Shown: in pieces, positions 47,613-60,384 of the stretch | Layout: each line of letters opens with the position of its first letter | Numbering within the stretch: position 1 is the first letter of the stretch | Source: Urechis unicinctus | Taxonomy: Eukaryota > Annelida > Polychaeta > Xenopneusta > Urechidae | Reading direction: 5' to 3' | DNA: 64,000 nt | Assembly (NCBI GenBank): GCA_034190875.2 | Contig: CM067345.1 | Coordinates: forward strand, 30,133,345 to 30,197,344 | Notes under the pieces: generated by a model | Databases searched by the model: none | What the model saw: the letters and a program-made list of their open reading frames with translations, nothing else | Told to the model about the DNA's origin: nothing | Made by a program: the position numbers and the translations under genes

Positions 47613-48724
47613 TGGCCGGTGTACGAGTTGGTCAGTGTTCCGAGTGTCGGATGTAAAGTGCAAAGAGCATTGTAGAACATTGACAAGCTGGTGAGCCAAA
47701 CACTCAAGCATAGTAACCCCAGCAAAGTATAAAGTACAAAACATTGAAAACCCCATCAGCCTTAATGTGCCAAGACTGGTTGGCTTCAATTTACTGGAAT
47801 AGTATCCTCCTAAGTTAGAGTTAAGAGTTTTCCTTGCGTAAATGTGTGTCCTGTCATAAGTGAGCACAATCAGACGTTAACTCGGGTAAGCTGCTGCTTG
47901 CAGACAATTGTGCTTATGGTGAGGTGACCGACTGTGTGTTGTGTGCGGCATAATGGTTATGGGTGCTTGGGTGTAATGGCTGTTATTGTCACTTTGTTCG
48001 ACCTGCCCTGTACCAGCTGCTCTCTACATTATATATTTTATGACAACTGTCAGTACAAACAGAGTTATAAACTATAACCTGCGTTCATAAGTGTGTGGAA
48101 TTTACTATGTACTCAGAGCGAGATTATATTTTCAGTTCCGTAGCTTGCATAGTTAATGGCCTGTCAACAGTGGGGTACATCTGACATAAAGTTGCCAGCA
48201 GCTGTTTATTTGCTTGCTAACTACCGAATACGGATCGGCCTGCAAAAAGTGCATACGAGCGGACGCGATTATCTACCAGTAGCTATAACATGATAGCGCA
48301 CAGGTAAGGCTAATTGGGTACATTGGTTGATAAAACGTTTGACAGACACTGGTATAACACTCTTCATACTACCCTATCTTGCATGTTCATGGGTAGGTGG
48401 CGGCACGGGGAGGGGGCGATGAAAGAGCTATAGTCAGCAGTCAGACATCTAGGCAAGGCCGTCATATGGTTGGGCTTTTCGTTATACTCGATGTAATGAA
48501 GCTCTTTTATAAGTTTTTTGTGTTAGGGAAGAAGTTGGTTCAATCAATATGTTGGTATTTTATGATATCCTGTGAAAACTAAAGTGGGGTTTTTAAATCA
48601 CTCATGTACGCATTGACCTCAATCTCAATTCAATTTAGCAGCCACTCAAATATTTGCTAAACTTGATGCTCTCGCTAAGGCATTTATTGCCATTATGCGC
48701 CCATATATGCGTCAGTCGCTTTTG
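47613..48724. other. unassigned
   Basis: No gene or repeat recognised. Confidence 0.4.
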
Positions 48725-48726
48725 TT

Positions 48727-49247
48727 TGTATGTATGTATGTATGTATGTATGTATGTATGTATGTATGTATGTATGTATGTATGTATGTATGTATGTATG
48801 TATGTATGTATGTATGTATGTATGTATGTATGTATGTATGTATGTATGTATGTATGTATGTATGTATGTATGTATGTATGTATGTATGTATGTATGTATG
48901 TATGTATGTATGTATGTATGTATGTATGTATGTATGTATGTATGTATGTATGTATGTATGTATGTGTATGTATGTATGTATGTATGTATGTATGTATGTA
49001 TGTATGTATGTATGTATGTATGTATGTATGTATGTATGTATGTATGTATCTGTATGTATGTATGTATGTATGTATGTATGTATGTATGTATGTATGTATG
49101 TATGTATGTATGTATGTATGTATGTATGTATGTATGTATGTATGTATGTATGTGTGTGTATGTATGTATGTATGTATGTGTGTATGTATGTATGTATGTA
49201 TGTATGTATGTATGTATGTATGTATGTATGTATGTATGTATGTATTG
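48727..49247. repeat. (TATG)n microsatellite, about 0.5 kb
   Basis: Second long TATG tract, same phase on the plus strand and almost the same length as 31602-32118, with single-base interruptions near 48965, 49050 and 49155. Not coding. Confidence 0.98.
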
Positions 49248-50600
49248 TATGTTTGTTAGCAATTTTTGGCTCGCAATAGAGGTCGCAATGTTTGAAATTT
49301 GTCCTAATTGCTTTTTAAGTTGTCGGCATCAATGATGTGCAGAACAATCTGGAGTCCGAGTTTTAGACAACATACACCATTTTGTAGCTTTATTCAATTT
49401 CAAACTTTGCGCCTAATGGTGGTATCAGTCCAAAAGTCCACCAAAGTTTCATGAATATTTCGAGTGCTTAATAATACTTGGGTAACATGTTCTCCGCGAC
49501 ATCCTTGAGTGTGATTACCGACTATTTTGATTGAAGAGAATTTCCCATCTTACGGGCCAATATTTTATGAAAAATTTCATCCATCATTTTGACCATGTTC
49601 CCCGCTCAAACAATAAAAACGTAGGTGGGCAATAATTAACTAACAGTGGTAAGGCAAATGGTTGCTCCAGATCCTAAGGTAATACACAACATTTAAATCT
49701 CGAAACTTCATATAATATTTAGAATCAAGTAATTGCTTTATGGAGATGAATATATCGGTATGTACGCGTTGGGATAGTGGAAAAGACATCTAGTCGTTAA
49801 GTGGATGTTGCATTGAAGATAACCTGATAGGGGCTTCTAATTTGAGGAGTTGCACATTTGGTTACCAAACCTAACTCCCATTTGACCATTGACTGTTAGT
49901 ATGTATGCTGAACGCTGTTTGGTGGCTTCATGGTCATCAAGTTCAGCCTTGCCGTGTTCATATCAGTATTATCGAATATTTATCCATCTATTTATGAAGC
50001 GGCGTATAATAACATAGAAATGTCCTCTGTTGAGGACACTTGACGTTCAGAAGTCTTGTTATGTCACCGCGTAAACATATCCACATCAAACATTTTCTGC
50101 TCATTATCTAAAGCTATTTATTAAAGCAAACAATGTTTGTTTAATGAATTACACTGCAAACAACTGACAGATGCATGATGATCTGCCCGCTGCTGAACCG
50201 ACCACTCAGTATAATGCACTTGCTGGCACTGGATTCTCCGGGAAGTGGAACTATAGTGATGATACAGCAGAAATGTTAGGTGTTATTGTATTAGGAGATT
50301 TGTTTCCATAAATAGACAGGCTTACGTGCGACCTAGCATGGAGACCACATATTTTAGCGCTTAAAACCTGGCGACATTTATAATTGGTAACATTGGCTAA
50401 AGGCTGCGGCTGTTCTTCAACGATTATCTGTCCAATGGAGTTATAGCACCCAATGTCAACTAGGGGTATTGGAGACCCGTATGAAGTCACTGGAGCGTCA
50501 CTTTGTTTGCTGTGGCTATGGATGCAAGCACACACTGTATAATTGAAGTGGATGATATTACAATATATAACATGGTATGTGCGCATCTGACAGAGAATGA
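49248..50600. other. unassigned
   Basis: No gene recognised. 50285-50340 is weakly similar to 25618-25680 (AAATAGACNGGCNTACGTG). Confidence 0.35.
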
Positions 50601-50604
50601 CTGT

Positions 50605-50880
50605 ATCTAACATGGAGTGTCTGACATGTAGTGACAGTATCTGACATGGAGTGACAGTATCTGACATGGAGTGACAACATCTGGCATGGCGTGACAGTGT
50701 CCAACATGGCATGAGACTATATGATACGGCCTGACAGAATCTGACATGAAGTGACAGTATCTGACATGGAGTGACAGTATTTGACATGGAGTGACAGTAT
50801 CTGACATGGAGTGACAGTATCTGACATGGAGTGACAGTATCTGAAATGGAGTGAGAGTATCTGAAATGGAATGATAGTAT
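50605..50880. repeat. 20-bp minisatellite, about 13 units
   Basis: Units of TGACAGTATCTGACATGGAG. The reverse complement carries CCATGTCAGATACTGTCA, the motif of 132-330, 3948-4680 and 62965-63250. Confidence 0.95.
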
Positions 50881-50921
50881 GATTATTATTATGATGATGA
50901 TAATGGTAGTGCTGGTGGTGG

Positions 50922-50980
<59 letters not shown>
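50881..50980. repeat. (GAT)n microsatellite
   Basis: Imperfect GAT/GGT triplets, then about 20 perfect GAT units (50921-50980). Confidence 0.97.
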
Positions 50981-50982
<2 letters not shown>

Positions 50983-51618
50983 GTAACAGTAAAAACAGTA
51001 GTGGTTGACTGGGTTGCATGTAACGAATCCGTGATAATATCCAGCCTAGCAAGAGGCCACGTTATATACTACATTAACCCTGCAATGATCATCAATAGCA
51101 CGTCACGTCGCTTAACCAGGTGGCAATCTTGTCCCTAATGGTGCACACGTTTGCATAACGTTCTGTTTGCATATTAACGACACCGCACCTTTTCATGGGT
51201 CTCATTGACTTTGATGCATTCCGCGCAAAGACTGATTAGGCCATAAAAGGAAGGTTTTGTTCTATAATATTAAGCCGATGAGTGAATACAAAGAAAGGTG
51301 TCCCATAATGTTGGATTAATGTCAGAATGAAATAATTTAATCAATTTTTGGAAATAATCATCCATCTTGCCCCGCCCTGATTGGTATTCGACAGTTACCT
51401 GGCTATTTGAAGTCGATTGATGGCGTCATTTATCAAACCAAAAGCCACAACAATGTGTTAATTCAGTCTATAAAACGCGATTGCTTTCATTAATCTTACT
51501 CTAATGTCAACACAAATGGACTGAAACTGAAAAGGCAAAGGGCTATATGCACCCATTTGATCATAATAAGCAGCTATCATAAAAACGATGACATCATTGC
51601 CGTTTGTCTGGGGTATCA
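50981..51618. other. unassigned
   Basis: No gene or repeat recognised. Confidence 0.4.
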
Positions 51619-51876
51619 TTACCGATCATCCACTGTTCGTATTTCCGATTTTCCGAAATATATCTTGCCATCGTGCCCCCAGTGATTGAATTTATCTAGT
51701 GAGCCGTGTACACCGTACAGAACCATGTAACCTGGGCCTTTTCTGGCCGCGACCTTTGCCCGTATTAAATAAGGCAAACTGCACCCTTTATTTCTGCCGG
51801 TAAGCATCCTCTCTAGGAGGTCGTGTGTCCTCGCTAAGGAGACGCGTGTCTCGGAATTTGTTGATTTGTGTGGCAT
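51619..51876 (-). CDS. conserved hypothetical ORF, 85 residues
   Basis: From ATG at 51876-51874 to a stop at 51619; a non-ATG extension upstream is open but unsupported. Contains SETRVSLARTHDLLERMLTG, then RN.G.SLPYLIRAKVAARKG, then a C-terminal GYMVLYGVHGSLDKF and HWGHDGKIYFGKSEIRTVDD. A second copy at 62367-62495 on the opposite strand aligns without gaps over 40 codons, 29 of them identical, many with synonymous differences, which argues that the frame was selected. No domain recognised, no signal peptide or membrane segment. It may be an exon of a larger gene or a gene carried by a mobile element. Function unknown. Confidence 0.5.
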   Translation of the reverse strand: MPHKSTNSETRVSLARTHDLLERMLTGRNKGCSLPYLIRAKVAARKGPGYMVLYGVHGSLDKFNHWGHDGKIYFGKSEIRTVDDR

Positions 51877-51989
51877 GACAGCTGCTCTCTGGGAAGTGGC
51901 GACCAATATGGCCGCATCGTGGAGTACTCCGTGAAGTGGTGACTAACATGAACGCATTCACCAATATGGCATCGCTAACCAGTCGCTAG

Positions 51990-52570
51990 TGGTAATAATG
52001 TTGTTCCAGACCATGACAATGATTGTGCTTCTAGAGAATAGGAAACTCTCTGTTGTTCCAGACCATGACAATGATTGTGATTCTAGAGAATAGGAAACTC
52101 TCTGTTGTTCCAGACCATGACAATGATTGTGATTATAGAGAATAGGAAACTCTCTGTTGTTCCAGACCATGGCAATGATTGTGATTATAGAGAATAGGAA
52201 ACTCTCTGTTGTTCCAGACCATGACAATGATTGTGATTATAGAGAATAGGAAACTCTCTGTTGTTCCAGACCATGACAATGATTGTGATTATAGAGAATA
52301 GGAAACTCTCTGTTGTTCCAGACCATGACAATGATTATGATTATAGAGAATAGGAAACTCTCTGTTGCTCCGGCCCATGACAATGATCCCTTGATTATAG
52401 AGAATAGGAAACTCTCTGTTGTTCCCTAACAATGAAGTGATTATAGAATAGGAAATCCAACTGTTGTTCCTTCCCTTACAAAGTCCTGATTATAGAGAAT
52501 AGGAAACTCTCTGTTGTTCCAGACCCTGACAATGATTATGATTATAGATCCTAGGAAACTCTCTGTTGTT
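51990..52570. repeat. 52-bp minisatellite, about 11 units
   Basis: The unit contains TTGTTCCAGACCATGACAAT, GATTGTGATTATAGAGAATA and GGAAACTCTCTG. Units after 52380 are mixed with pieces of the neighbouring 35-bp repeat. Confidence 0.95.
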
Positions 52571-54992
52571 CCAGACCATAACAAAGTCCTACATCATCCA
52601 ACTGTTGCTCCCCTGACAATATCCCTTACAAAGTCCTACATCCTCCAACTGCTGCTTCCCTTACAAAGTCCTACATCATCCAACTGCTGCTTCCCTAACA
52701 AAGTCCTACATCATCCTGCTGCTGCTTCCCTAACAAAGTCCTACATCATCCAACTGCTGCTTCCCTAACAAAGTCCTACATCATCCAACTGCTGCTTCCC
52801 TTACAAAGTCCTACATCATCCAACTGCTGCTTCCCTAACAAAGTCCTACATCATCCAACTGCTGCTTCCCTTACAAAGTCCTACATCCTCCAACTGCTGC
52901 TTCCCTTACAAAGTCCTACAAATCATCCAACTGCTTCCCTTACAAAGTCCTACATCATCCAACTGCTGCTTCCCTAACAAAGTCCTACATCATCCAACTG
53001 CTGCTTCCCTTACAAAGTCCTACATCATCCAACTGCTGCTTCCCTTACAAAGTCCTACATCATCCTGCTGCTGCTTCCCTTACAAAGTCCTACATCATCC
53101 TGCTGCTGCTTCCCTAACAAAGTCCTACATCATCCAACTGCTGCTTCCCTTACAAAGTCCTACATCATCCAACTGCTGCTTCCCTAACAAAGTCCTACAT
53201 CATCCTGCTGCTGCTTCCCTTACAAAGTCCTACATCATCCAACTGCTGCTTCCCTAACAAAGTCCTACATCATCCAACTGCTGCTTCCCTAACAAAGTCC
53301 TACATCATCCTGCTGCTGCTTCCCTTACAAAGTCCTACATCATCCAACTGCTGCTTCCCTTACAAAGTCCTACATCATCCAACTGCTGCTTCCCTTACAA
53401 AGTCCTACATCATCCTGCTGCTGCTTCCCTTACAAAGTCCTACATCATCCAACTGCTGCTTCCCTAACAAAGTCCTACATTATCCAACTGCTGCTTCCCT
53501 TACAAAGTCCTACATCATCCAACTGCTGCTGCTTCCCTAACAAAGTCCTACATCATCCTGCTGCTTCCCTTACAAAGTCCTACATCATCCTGCTGCTGCT
53601 TCCCTTACAAAGTCCTACATCATCCTGCTGCTGCTTCCCTTACAAAGTCCTACATCATCCAACTGCTGCTTCCCTTACAAAGTCCTACATCATCCAACTG
53701 CTGCTTCCCTACAAAGTCCTACTACATCATCCTACCTCATCCAACTGCTGCTTCCCTAACAAAGTCCTACATCATCCAACTGCTGCTTCCCTAACAAAGT
53801 CCTACATCATCCAACTGCTGCTTCCCTAACAAAGTCCTACATTATCCAACTGCTGCTTCCCTAACAAAGTCCTACATCATCCAACTGCTGCTTCCCTAAC
53901 AAAGTCCTACATCATCCTGCTGCTGCTTCCCTTACAAAGTCCTACATCATCCTGCTGCTGCTTCCCTAACAAAGTCCTACATCATCCAACTGCTGCTTCC
54001 CTAACAAAGTCCTACATCATCCAACTGCTGCTTCCCTAACAAAGTCCTACATCATCCTGCTGCTGCTTCCCTTACCCTACAAAGTCTTCCCTAACAAGTC
54101 CTACATCATCCTGCTGCTGCTTCCCTAACAAAGTCCTACATCATCCAACTGCTGCTTCCCTTACAAAGTCCTACATCATCCAACTGCTGCTGCTTCCCTA
54201 ACAAAGTCCTACATCATCCAACTGCTGCTTCCCTAACAAAGTCCTACATCATCCAACTGCTGCTTCCCTAACAAAGTCCTACATCATCCTGCTGCTGCTT
54301 CCCTAACAAAGTCCTACATCATCCTGCTGCTGCTTCCCTTACAAAGTCCTACATCATCCTGCTGCTGCTTCCCTTACAAAGTCCTACATCATCCAACTGC
54401 TGCTTCCCTAACAAAGTCCTACATCATCCAACTGCTGCTTCCCTAACAAAGTCCTACATCATCCAACTGCTGCTTCCCTAACAAAGTCCTACATCATCCA
54501 ACTGCTGCTTCCCTAACAAAGTCCTACATCAATCATCCTGCTGCTTCCCTAACAAAGTCCTACATCATCCAACTGCTGCTTCCCTAACAAAGTCCTACAT
54601 CATCCTGCTGCTGCTTCCCTAACAAAGTCCTACATTCATCCAACTGCTGCTTCCCTAACAAAGTCCTACATCATCCTGCTGCTGATTCCCTAACAAAGTC
54701 CTACATCATCCTGCTGCTGCTTCCCTAACAAAGTCCTACATCATCCTGCTGCTGCTTCCCTAACAAAGTCCTACATCATCCTGCTGCTGCTTCCCTAACA
54801 AAGTCCTACATCATCCAACTGCTGCTTCCCTAACAAAGTCCTACATCATCCAACTGCTGCTTCCCTAACAAAGTCCTACATCATCCTGCTGCTGCTTCCC
54901 TAACAAAGTCCTATATCATCCTGCTGCTTTCCTTACAAAATCCTACATCATCCAACTGCTCCCCTTATAGCGTCTTACATAATCCTACTGCT
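52571..54992. repeat. 35-bp minisatellite, about 68 units, 2.4 kb
   Basis: The unit contains CTAACAAAGTCCTACATCAT and CCAACTGCTGCTTCC. Two positions vary in a two-state manner: CTAAC or CTTAC, and CCAACTG or CCTGCTG. Occasional units gain or lose a CTG. The largest tandem array in the window. No long frames because 35 is not a multiple of three. Confidence 0.97.
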
Positions 54993-55980
54993 GCAATTTT
55001 CACTGAGTATTTCACTAGGAAGCAAAATGACTGTTCAGAGAGGAAGCGACTTATGTGCACGAACTCTGTTGAAGACGTCCATCGTTACTCGTGAGGAGGG
55101 TTTAGTTCAGCGAAGCCAGGTGAGTGGACCTTGTGTCAGATGACTGGTGCCAGTTATCTTGTGTAGATGCTTTGTACTTGTTTTACGATCGAATGTTCTG
55201 TTTTACGCAAAAGTATATGCTCTCATAAAACATTATTACATTGTCAGTTACGAATAACAAGTTGAGCGTCCCTAAATCATTCCCTGGCGGACACATTATG
55301 ATGCATCTCAATTATAGTCATGAATGTCCAATATATTTATTTATTCAAAGCGAAAACGTTCTACCTTATGGAAACAAGATATGATGATCTTGCGCTGACC
55401 TCCATTAATCTAGGAGCTGCTTGACGACTGTTCACTAATCATGGTGAAACTGTACGATTGTTAACATCGTTCTGTGCACTGGTCAGCAGCATGGGTTGCA
55501 ATCTTGACCTACATTAGCCATCTGCGGGAAGGTCAAGCAGACCGCATACAATTGCATCGTTCAAGTTGTTTGTTTTAAGATACGATGTTTAGCCTAATGA
55601 TAAACGCGTTCCTATCGCTACTCGTGACAACATTGGCCTAGTTCACAAATGAGACAATAAATCGAGTTATTCTTGTGTTAATGCAGCGCGGACTCATTTG
55701 AGCAACCATAAATAATATTGCACACGGTACTGTGCTATTGTGCGTGCTGCCACAGACGAAAACACGCATTAAATAGGCCTGCGTCATTTACGGAGCGCCG
55801 CCGCAGGTGTTGATGTTCTGTCGGTGACGCGGGCTCCGTGGACGCGTTTGTTACTTTATTTGCATGAAAGGTGCCACTAGATCTTGTATGAATATTTTCG
55901 CTGCACGGAATGTTGTAATTCTTTTTGGAAACTTTTTTTGTTCGAAAATATATCCATACTTAAATCAAATTGCGTAACAG
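54993..55980. other. unassigned, with a CpG-rich patch
   Basis: 55775-55855 is unusually GC- and CpG-rich for this window (TGCGTCA, GGAGCGCCGCCGCAGGTG, GTGACGCGGGC). No coding region recognised. Confidence 0.4.
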
Positions 55981-56093
55981 TGTGTAAAAACGTCTGCAAT
56001 TACATGTAATTGCAGACGTTTTTACACAACAACTTCAAAACTTGTTCTTGTCCACGTATGCATACGTGGACAAGAACAAGTTTGAAGTTGTTG
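55981..56093. repeat. two abutting spacerless palindromes
   Basis: Palindrome 1, 55981-56028: perfect 24-bp arms meeting at 56004/56005 (ATTACA/TGTAAT centre). Palindrome 2, 56027-56093: arms of 34 and 33 bp meeting at 56060/56061 (GTATG/CATAC centre), perfect except for one extra A. They share 2 bp. Confidence 0.97.
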
Positions 56094-57100
56094 AGAGAGT
56101 CGCGACTATTCGACCATTGGGGTGTGCTCATCATTCGTGCTCTTTATGATGACTGACATTATTCGTTGCTTGGTGCTGGATTCCTGTGCACGCTGCCGTC
56201 AAGTGAAGCTACTCAATGACCATGCTTTAAGCAGGTCAGCACTACGAAGATAGTTTGTTGCTCGTCGCTAAGCTTGATGATACGACCACGTGTTTTGTGA
56301 TGACATCATTACTCTATGTATGGAACATAACGATAGCTAATGAAAGTTAACCACATCCCAACCAACAGACATGTTATGTAATCACATCATAGCATTACGT
56401 CAGAATAGGCTTGTTGATATTGGGGTAGCCCCCTTTGTGTTTTCAGGTTATATAACTAGAAGACATTTTAAGGGTAGCAATCTACATTTCAGCACTATAT
56501 CTGCATGATGTCCTGCATGACCTGGCGTGTCCATAGATATGACGTCATATGCATCATCTCACCATCATGCCACTAAGTCAATATGGAATGCTTTTTGTCA
56601 CAGAGCTGCATTTAGATAGGTTTCATATCAGGCACCCGGAGATTCACTGTGTTTGTCTGCGTCTGTGTGATCAGGATAATTTTGCTACCAATCTAACAAC
56701 AAGCCGCCTACAAGCTGCATTTGTATAGAATTTATCTTCACCTGTTCAAGCGTGTGTAACTTCGGTCGATGTGATTTTGGTTATTGCTATCCACAGCGAA
56801 TTCTCAACTAATTCATAATTAACAAGACGCTAATTACCCAATTCATTTGGTTATCTGCGGGCAAGGAAGAAAGTCAGCAGCACATTTACTTCTCCATGAA
56901 ATAAATCAAGCTCGTAGATTGACATGACGTCATCGTAAAGGCACTTTCCTCTCACCACCATGATATGCTTGTTTGAAGTGGTTAGGGTGAGAGACGTATA
57001 TGACTAGAGAGCCGCAGACATGACCGCTTTACCCTCGCTTTCAGCAGCAAGGTCATATCGTGACGATGGTCCGTGAGGCTTGAACCGAGGTTATATGATG
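56094..57100. other. unassigned
   Basis: No gene or repeat recognised. Confidence 0.4.
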
Positions 57101-57103
57101 CCA

Positions 57104-57765
57104 AGGACCTACCGACACCCCCCGTCTGGTCCGAAGGGATGCCATCGACTTACCGACACCCCCGTCTGGTCCGAAGGAATGCCACCGACTTACCGACACA
57201 CCCGTCTGGTCCGAAGGGATGCCACCGACTTACCGACACACCCGTCTGGTCCGAAGGGAGGCCTCCGACTTACCGACACCCCCCCGTCTGGTCCGAAGGG
57301 ATGCCACCAACTTACCCACACACCCGTCTGGTCCGAAGGGAGGCTTCCGACTTACCGACACCCCCCGTCTGGTCCGAAGGGAGGCCTCCGACTTACCGAC
57401 ACCCCCCGTCTGGTCCGAAGGGATGCCACTGACTTACCGACATACCCGTCTGGTCCGAAGGGAGGCCTCCGACTTACCGACACACCCGTCTGGTCCGAAG
57501 GGATGCCATCGACTTACCGACACACCCGTCTGGTCCGAAGGGAGGCCTCCGACCTACCGACACACCCCGTCTGGTCCGAAGGGAGGCCTCCGACTTACCG
57601 ACACACCCCGTCTGGTCCGAAGGGAGGCCATCGACTTACCGACACCCCCCGTCTGGTCCGAAGGGAGGCCATCGACTTACCGACACCCCACGTCTGGTCC
57701 GAAGGGAGGCCATCGACTTACCGACACACCCGTCTGGTCCGAAGGGCTGCCACCGCCCACAGTGA
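57104..57765. repeat. 40-42-bp minisatellite, about 16 units
   Basis: The unit contains CCCGTCTGGTCCGAAGGGAG and GCCTCCGACTTACCGACAC. Length varies with the C run (3-6 C). Plus-strand frames of up to 248 codons are open in all three registers because the unit has no stop; this is an artefact. Confidence 0.95.
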
Positions 57766-57929
57766 GACAACACAATTAAACCACAACAGTTGGCCATACC
57801 GGGGCGCGGGAATTCTTTGGTATTAGTCGGACACGCCTTGACGAGGGAATTGACGCTAGACGCATGAATTTGCGATGAACAAAACGAAGGGCTGCCTTAC
57901 CGCTGAATACTCGCCCTCCTGCAGTGATT

Positions 57930-58110
57930 AGGAGGGGTGAATTTAAGCATGTCTTTAGTCAGTTGGCACCGCCTGACCTCGATGTCCGCCTCCTGAGAAG
58001 TGATGAGTCAGAGTAAACCCTGGGCCGTACCTTGAGGTTAACCGCCAACCTGCTTCGGCGTAGCGGTCACTTGGTTCATATCTAATGAGTTGCTAGTCAG
58101 TATAGGAATC
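57930..58110 (-). repeat. block D, inverted copy 3
   Basis: The reverse complement matches 13900-14070: GTGACCGCTACGCCG, GTTACCTCAAGGTACGGCCC, and GCGGACATCGAGGTSAGGCG followed by GTGCC. The E part does not follow. Confidence 0.8.
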
Positions 58111-58729
58111 GCGTTAGGTATGGCTTGACTTGAAGCACCTTGTACCTGACGAACCATTATATGTAAGCCACGTACTTCGTGTGTTAGGGGCCATATATCA
58201 CACTGTGCTGGTGGTCTGGCATAACCACAACTTATTCTCCTCAACCATATGCATATATATAAAAGTACGATACAATTTGATGCTTTGTTAAAAATGTATA
58301 GAGCAATATGCTAAGTGGAGTGGGAAATGGATGATGTGTGGCGCATGCGCCAATAGACAGGCACGGCTGAAGCGATTGCAAGCGGCACCATTTTGAAATA
58401 CACATGAAGTAATTACCTGTGTTTAAGAGCTGCAAATATTTATCACATATTTGGGTGATGATGAATAATCTACATACTTGCCATAACAAAGAATGCAAGT
58501 ATGCGCCAAATCACGTGGTAATAATGGATTGTGCTGATTGGCTGACCATACATAGCCCATGACGGAAATACAAACGCCTAAATATGTCATTCATGCGTTC
58601 CAAATATTCGAATTTAGAATTATGTTTGTGGAGCAAGTGAAGTGTGGAATGATAACCAGGCAATTTGGTTGCATCAGTGCCAGTGAGTGGGCGGGATAAT
58701 GCTGCTGCGTTGATTTATGGTGCAAGGTA
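58111..58729. other. unassigned
   Basis: No gene or repeat recognised. Confidence 0.4.
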
Positions 58730-58872
58730 ACGTGACGCTACCAAGGTATCGTGACGCTGCCTGCCGAGGTATCGTGACGCTGCCTGCCGAGGTTTCGTGA
58801 CGCTGCCTGCCAAGGTATCGTGACGCTGCCAAAGTATCATGACGTTGCCAAAGTATCGTGACACTGCCATGT
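58730..58872. repeat. 15-23-bp tandem repeat, about 7 units
   Basis: Units of AAGGTATCGTGACGCTGCC, some with an extra TGCCGAGG/TGCCAAGG. Confidence 0.9.
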
Positions 58873-59429
58873 AACATCTCATTACACCACACATGGCTCA
58901 GCTCCATACGGGGATCCAGGACAGGAGGCCAATAACAACTAAGAGCAAACAAAGAGTTCGTTCGGTCAGGAACTGACTTAAGCACATTGCCAAACCCATA
59001 GGAGAACGAGCCGCATTAAAGACACCAGTCATTGGTCTTTGAGGGACTTTTGTTTCGATAACCCCAATGGGGTAAACCCTGTGTAAGTTGATTGACCCCC
59101 GACCGAGTAAACATCATGCTTAGATAAACCAGGTAGAATCGTTGGCGCTACATAATGTTGATCACGTCTGGACAACAACTGATGTTACTGATGGTGTTAT
59201 AACTTGCCGTCAAGTACCGCGAAGTGTACTGCTTGCCCTGTCTATTGGCTTCTCATTAGTGGTGATAACATACGCGCACGTTGCATGCTGCCATAAAAAC
59301 GTTCATACAATAACTATAACGAATAATAAATCAAAACTCCCGAGCAACGCCCTGAATAGCGCATCGGTATTGCTATTTCCCTTGGCATCACAAACAACCG
59401 TTTTCATTCATATCCCTATGATGATAATC
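58873..59429. other. unassigned
   Basis: Open frame 59142-59489 (+) has no recognised motif. Confidence 0.35.
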
Positions 59430-59760
59430 CTAAGCACCAATTGTGTATGCGGGTGCAACCTCGATAAAACAACTGATGCCCATAACTAGGCCAATAAACA
59501 AGATTGAAGTTGATGTCCATAATAGTTACTATCCGTGGGTACGATTCCAAACGTGTGTGAGACGGGTTTGTTATGCTGCTTACGTTTATGGGCGCAATGA
59601 TAAACTGCAGTGCAGTGTAAATGAGGTCGTAATAAAGAGTGACGACTGGACCTGTACTACTGGAATCTGTGATGTCAGTCTGTACTGTATGACCTCAGGA
59701 GACTGGGCACACTTTCATGATGAGAGCATGTGCAGAGATCGCATCTTGTTATTTCACGCC
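59430..59760 (-). repeat. block-B-related segment, inverted copy
   Basis: Similar to 60385-60735. The minus-strand reading near 59680-59600 (TGPVVTLYYDLIYTALQFII) aligns with the coding-like segment of block B; an upstream stop breaks it. Confidence 0.55.
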
Positions 59761-60384
59761 TTATCATGCAAACGCCCCTCGGGTCATTCTGGTTATAGCA
59801 TGGAAAAGCTAGTTGTCTTTTGTTCGCTCAGAAATAACGCAATCGCCATTTGGCATCTATCATTACCCTTGTATTAGCTGCTCTGGTTGATTAGATAAGA
59901 GTGACCATTGGCCATTCCCCATAGAACAATGTCATAAAAACGATTGGGTTTATTTACTGGATACACGATCTGCTCACCCTGTGCTGGGTTCATCTATAAC
60001 CCTTTGATCTTCGTGATGGATAGGCACCCTGGCAGTGTACGACAAATAACATTACTTTAACGTGCGTTGTCCATGGGCTGGTCAGCAGTATGAGTTTATG
60101 CGGAGCAACAGCTATGTTTATGAAACAAATATAGCGTTAATCCATTGTAAATCATCGAATGAGCGGCCAGGTAAATTTGTAACCGGTCCAGCATGTGGAA
60201 ATCGAGCATTTGATAACAGGCAGACGTAATATCCCTAACTTGGTTCGGTAGAGTCGATTGCGTTCGGCAAAGAAAGTGAAGTTTTGATTACTATAGTGTA
60301 ATTGGCTTCCGAAATATAATCATATCGGGCACGTGGACGACGTCTGCGCCTTTGTGACTATCAGTTATATGCCCCTCTTACAGT

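Noticed and set aside
57073-57826. Plus-strand frames of 119-248 codons at 57.1-57.8 kb
   Set aside because: All three registers are open because the 40-42-bp unit lacks stops, and C-run length changes shift the frame. It reads as a minisatellite, not a proline-rich protein.
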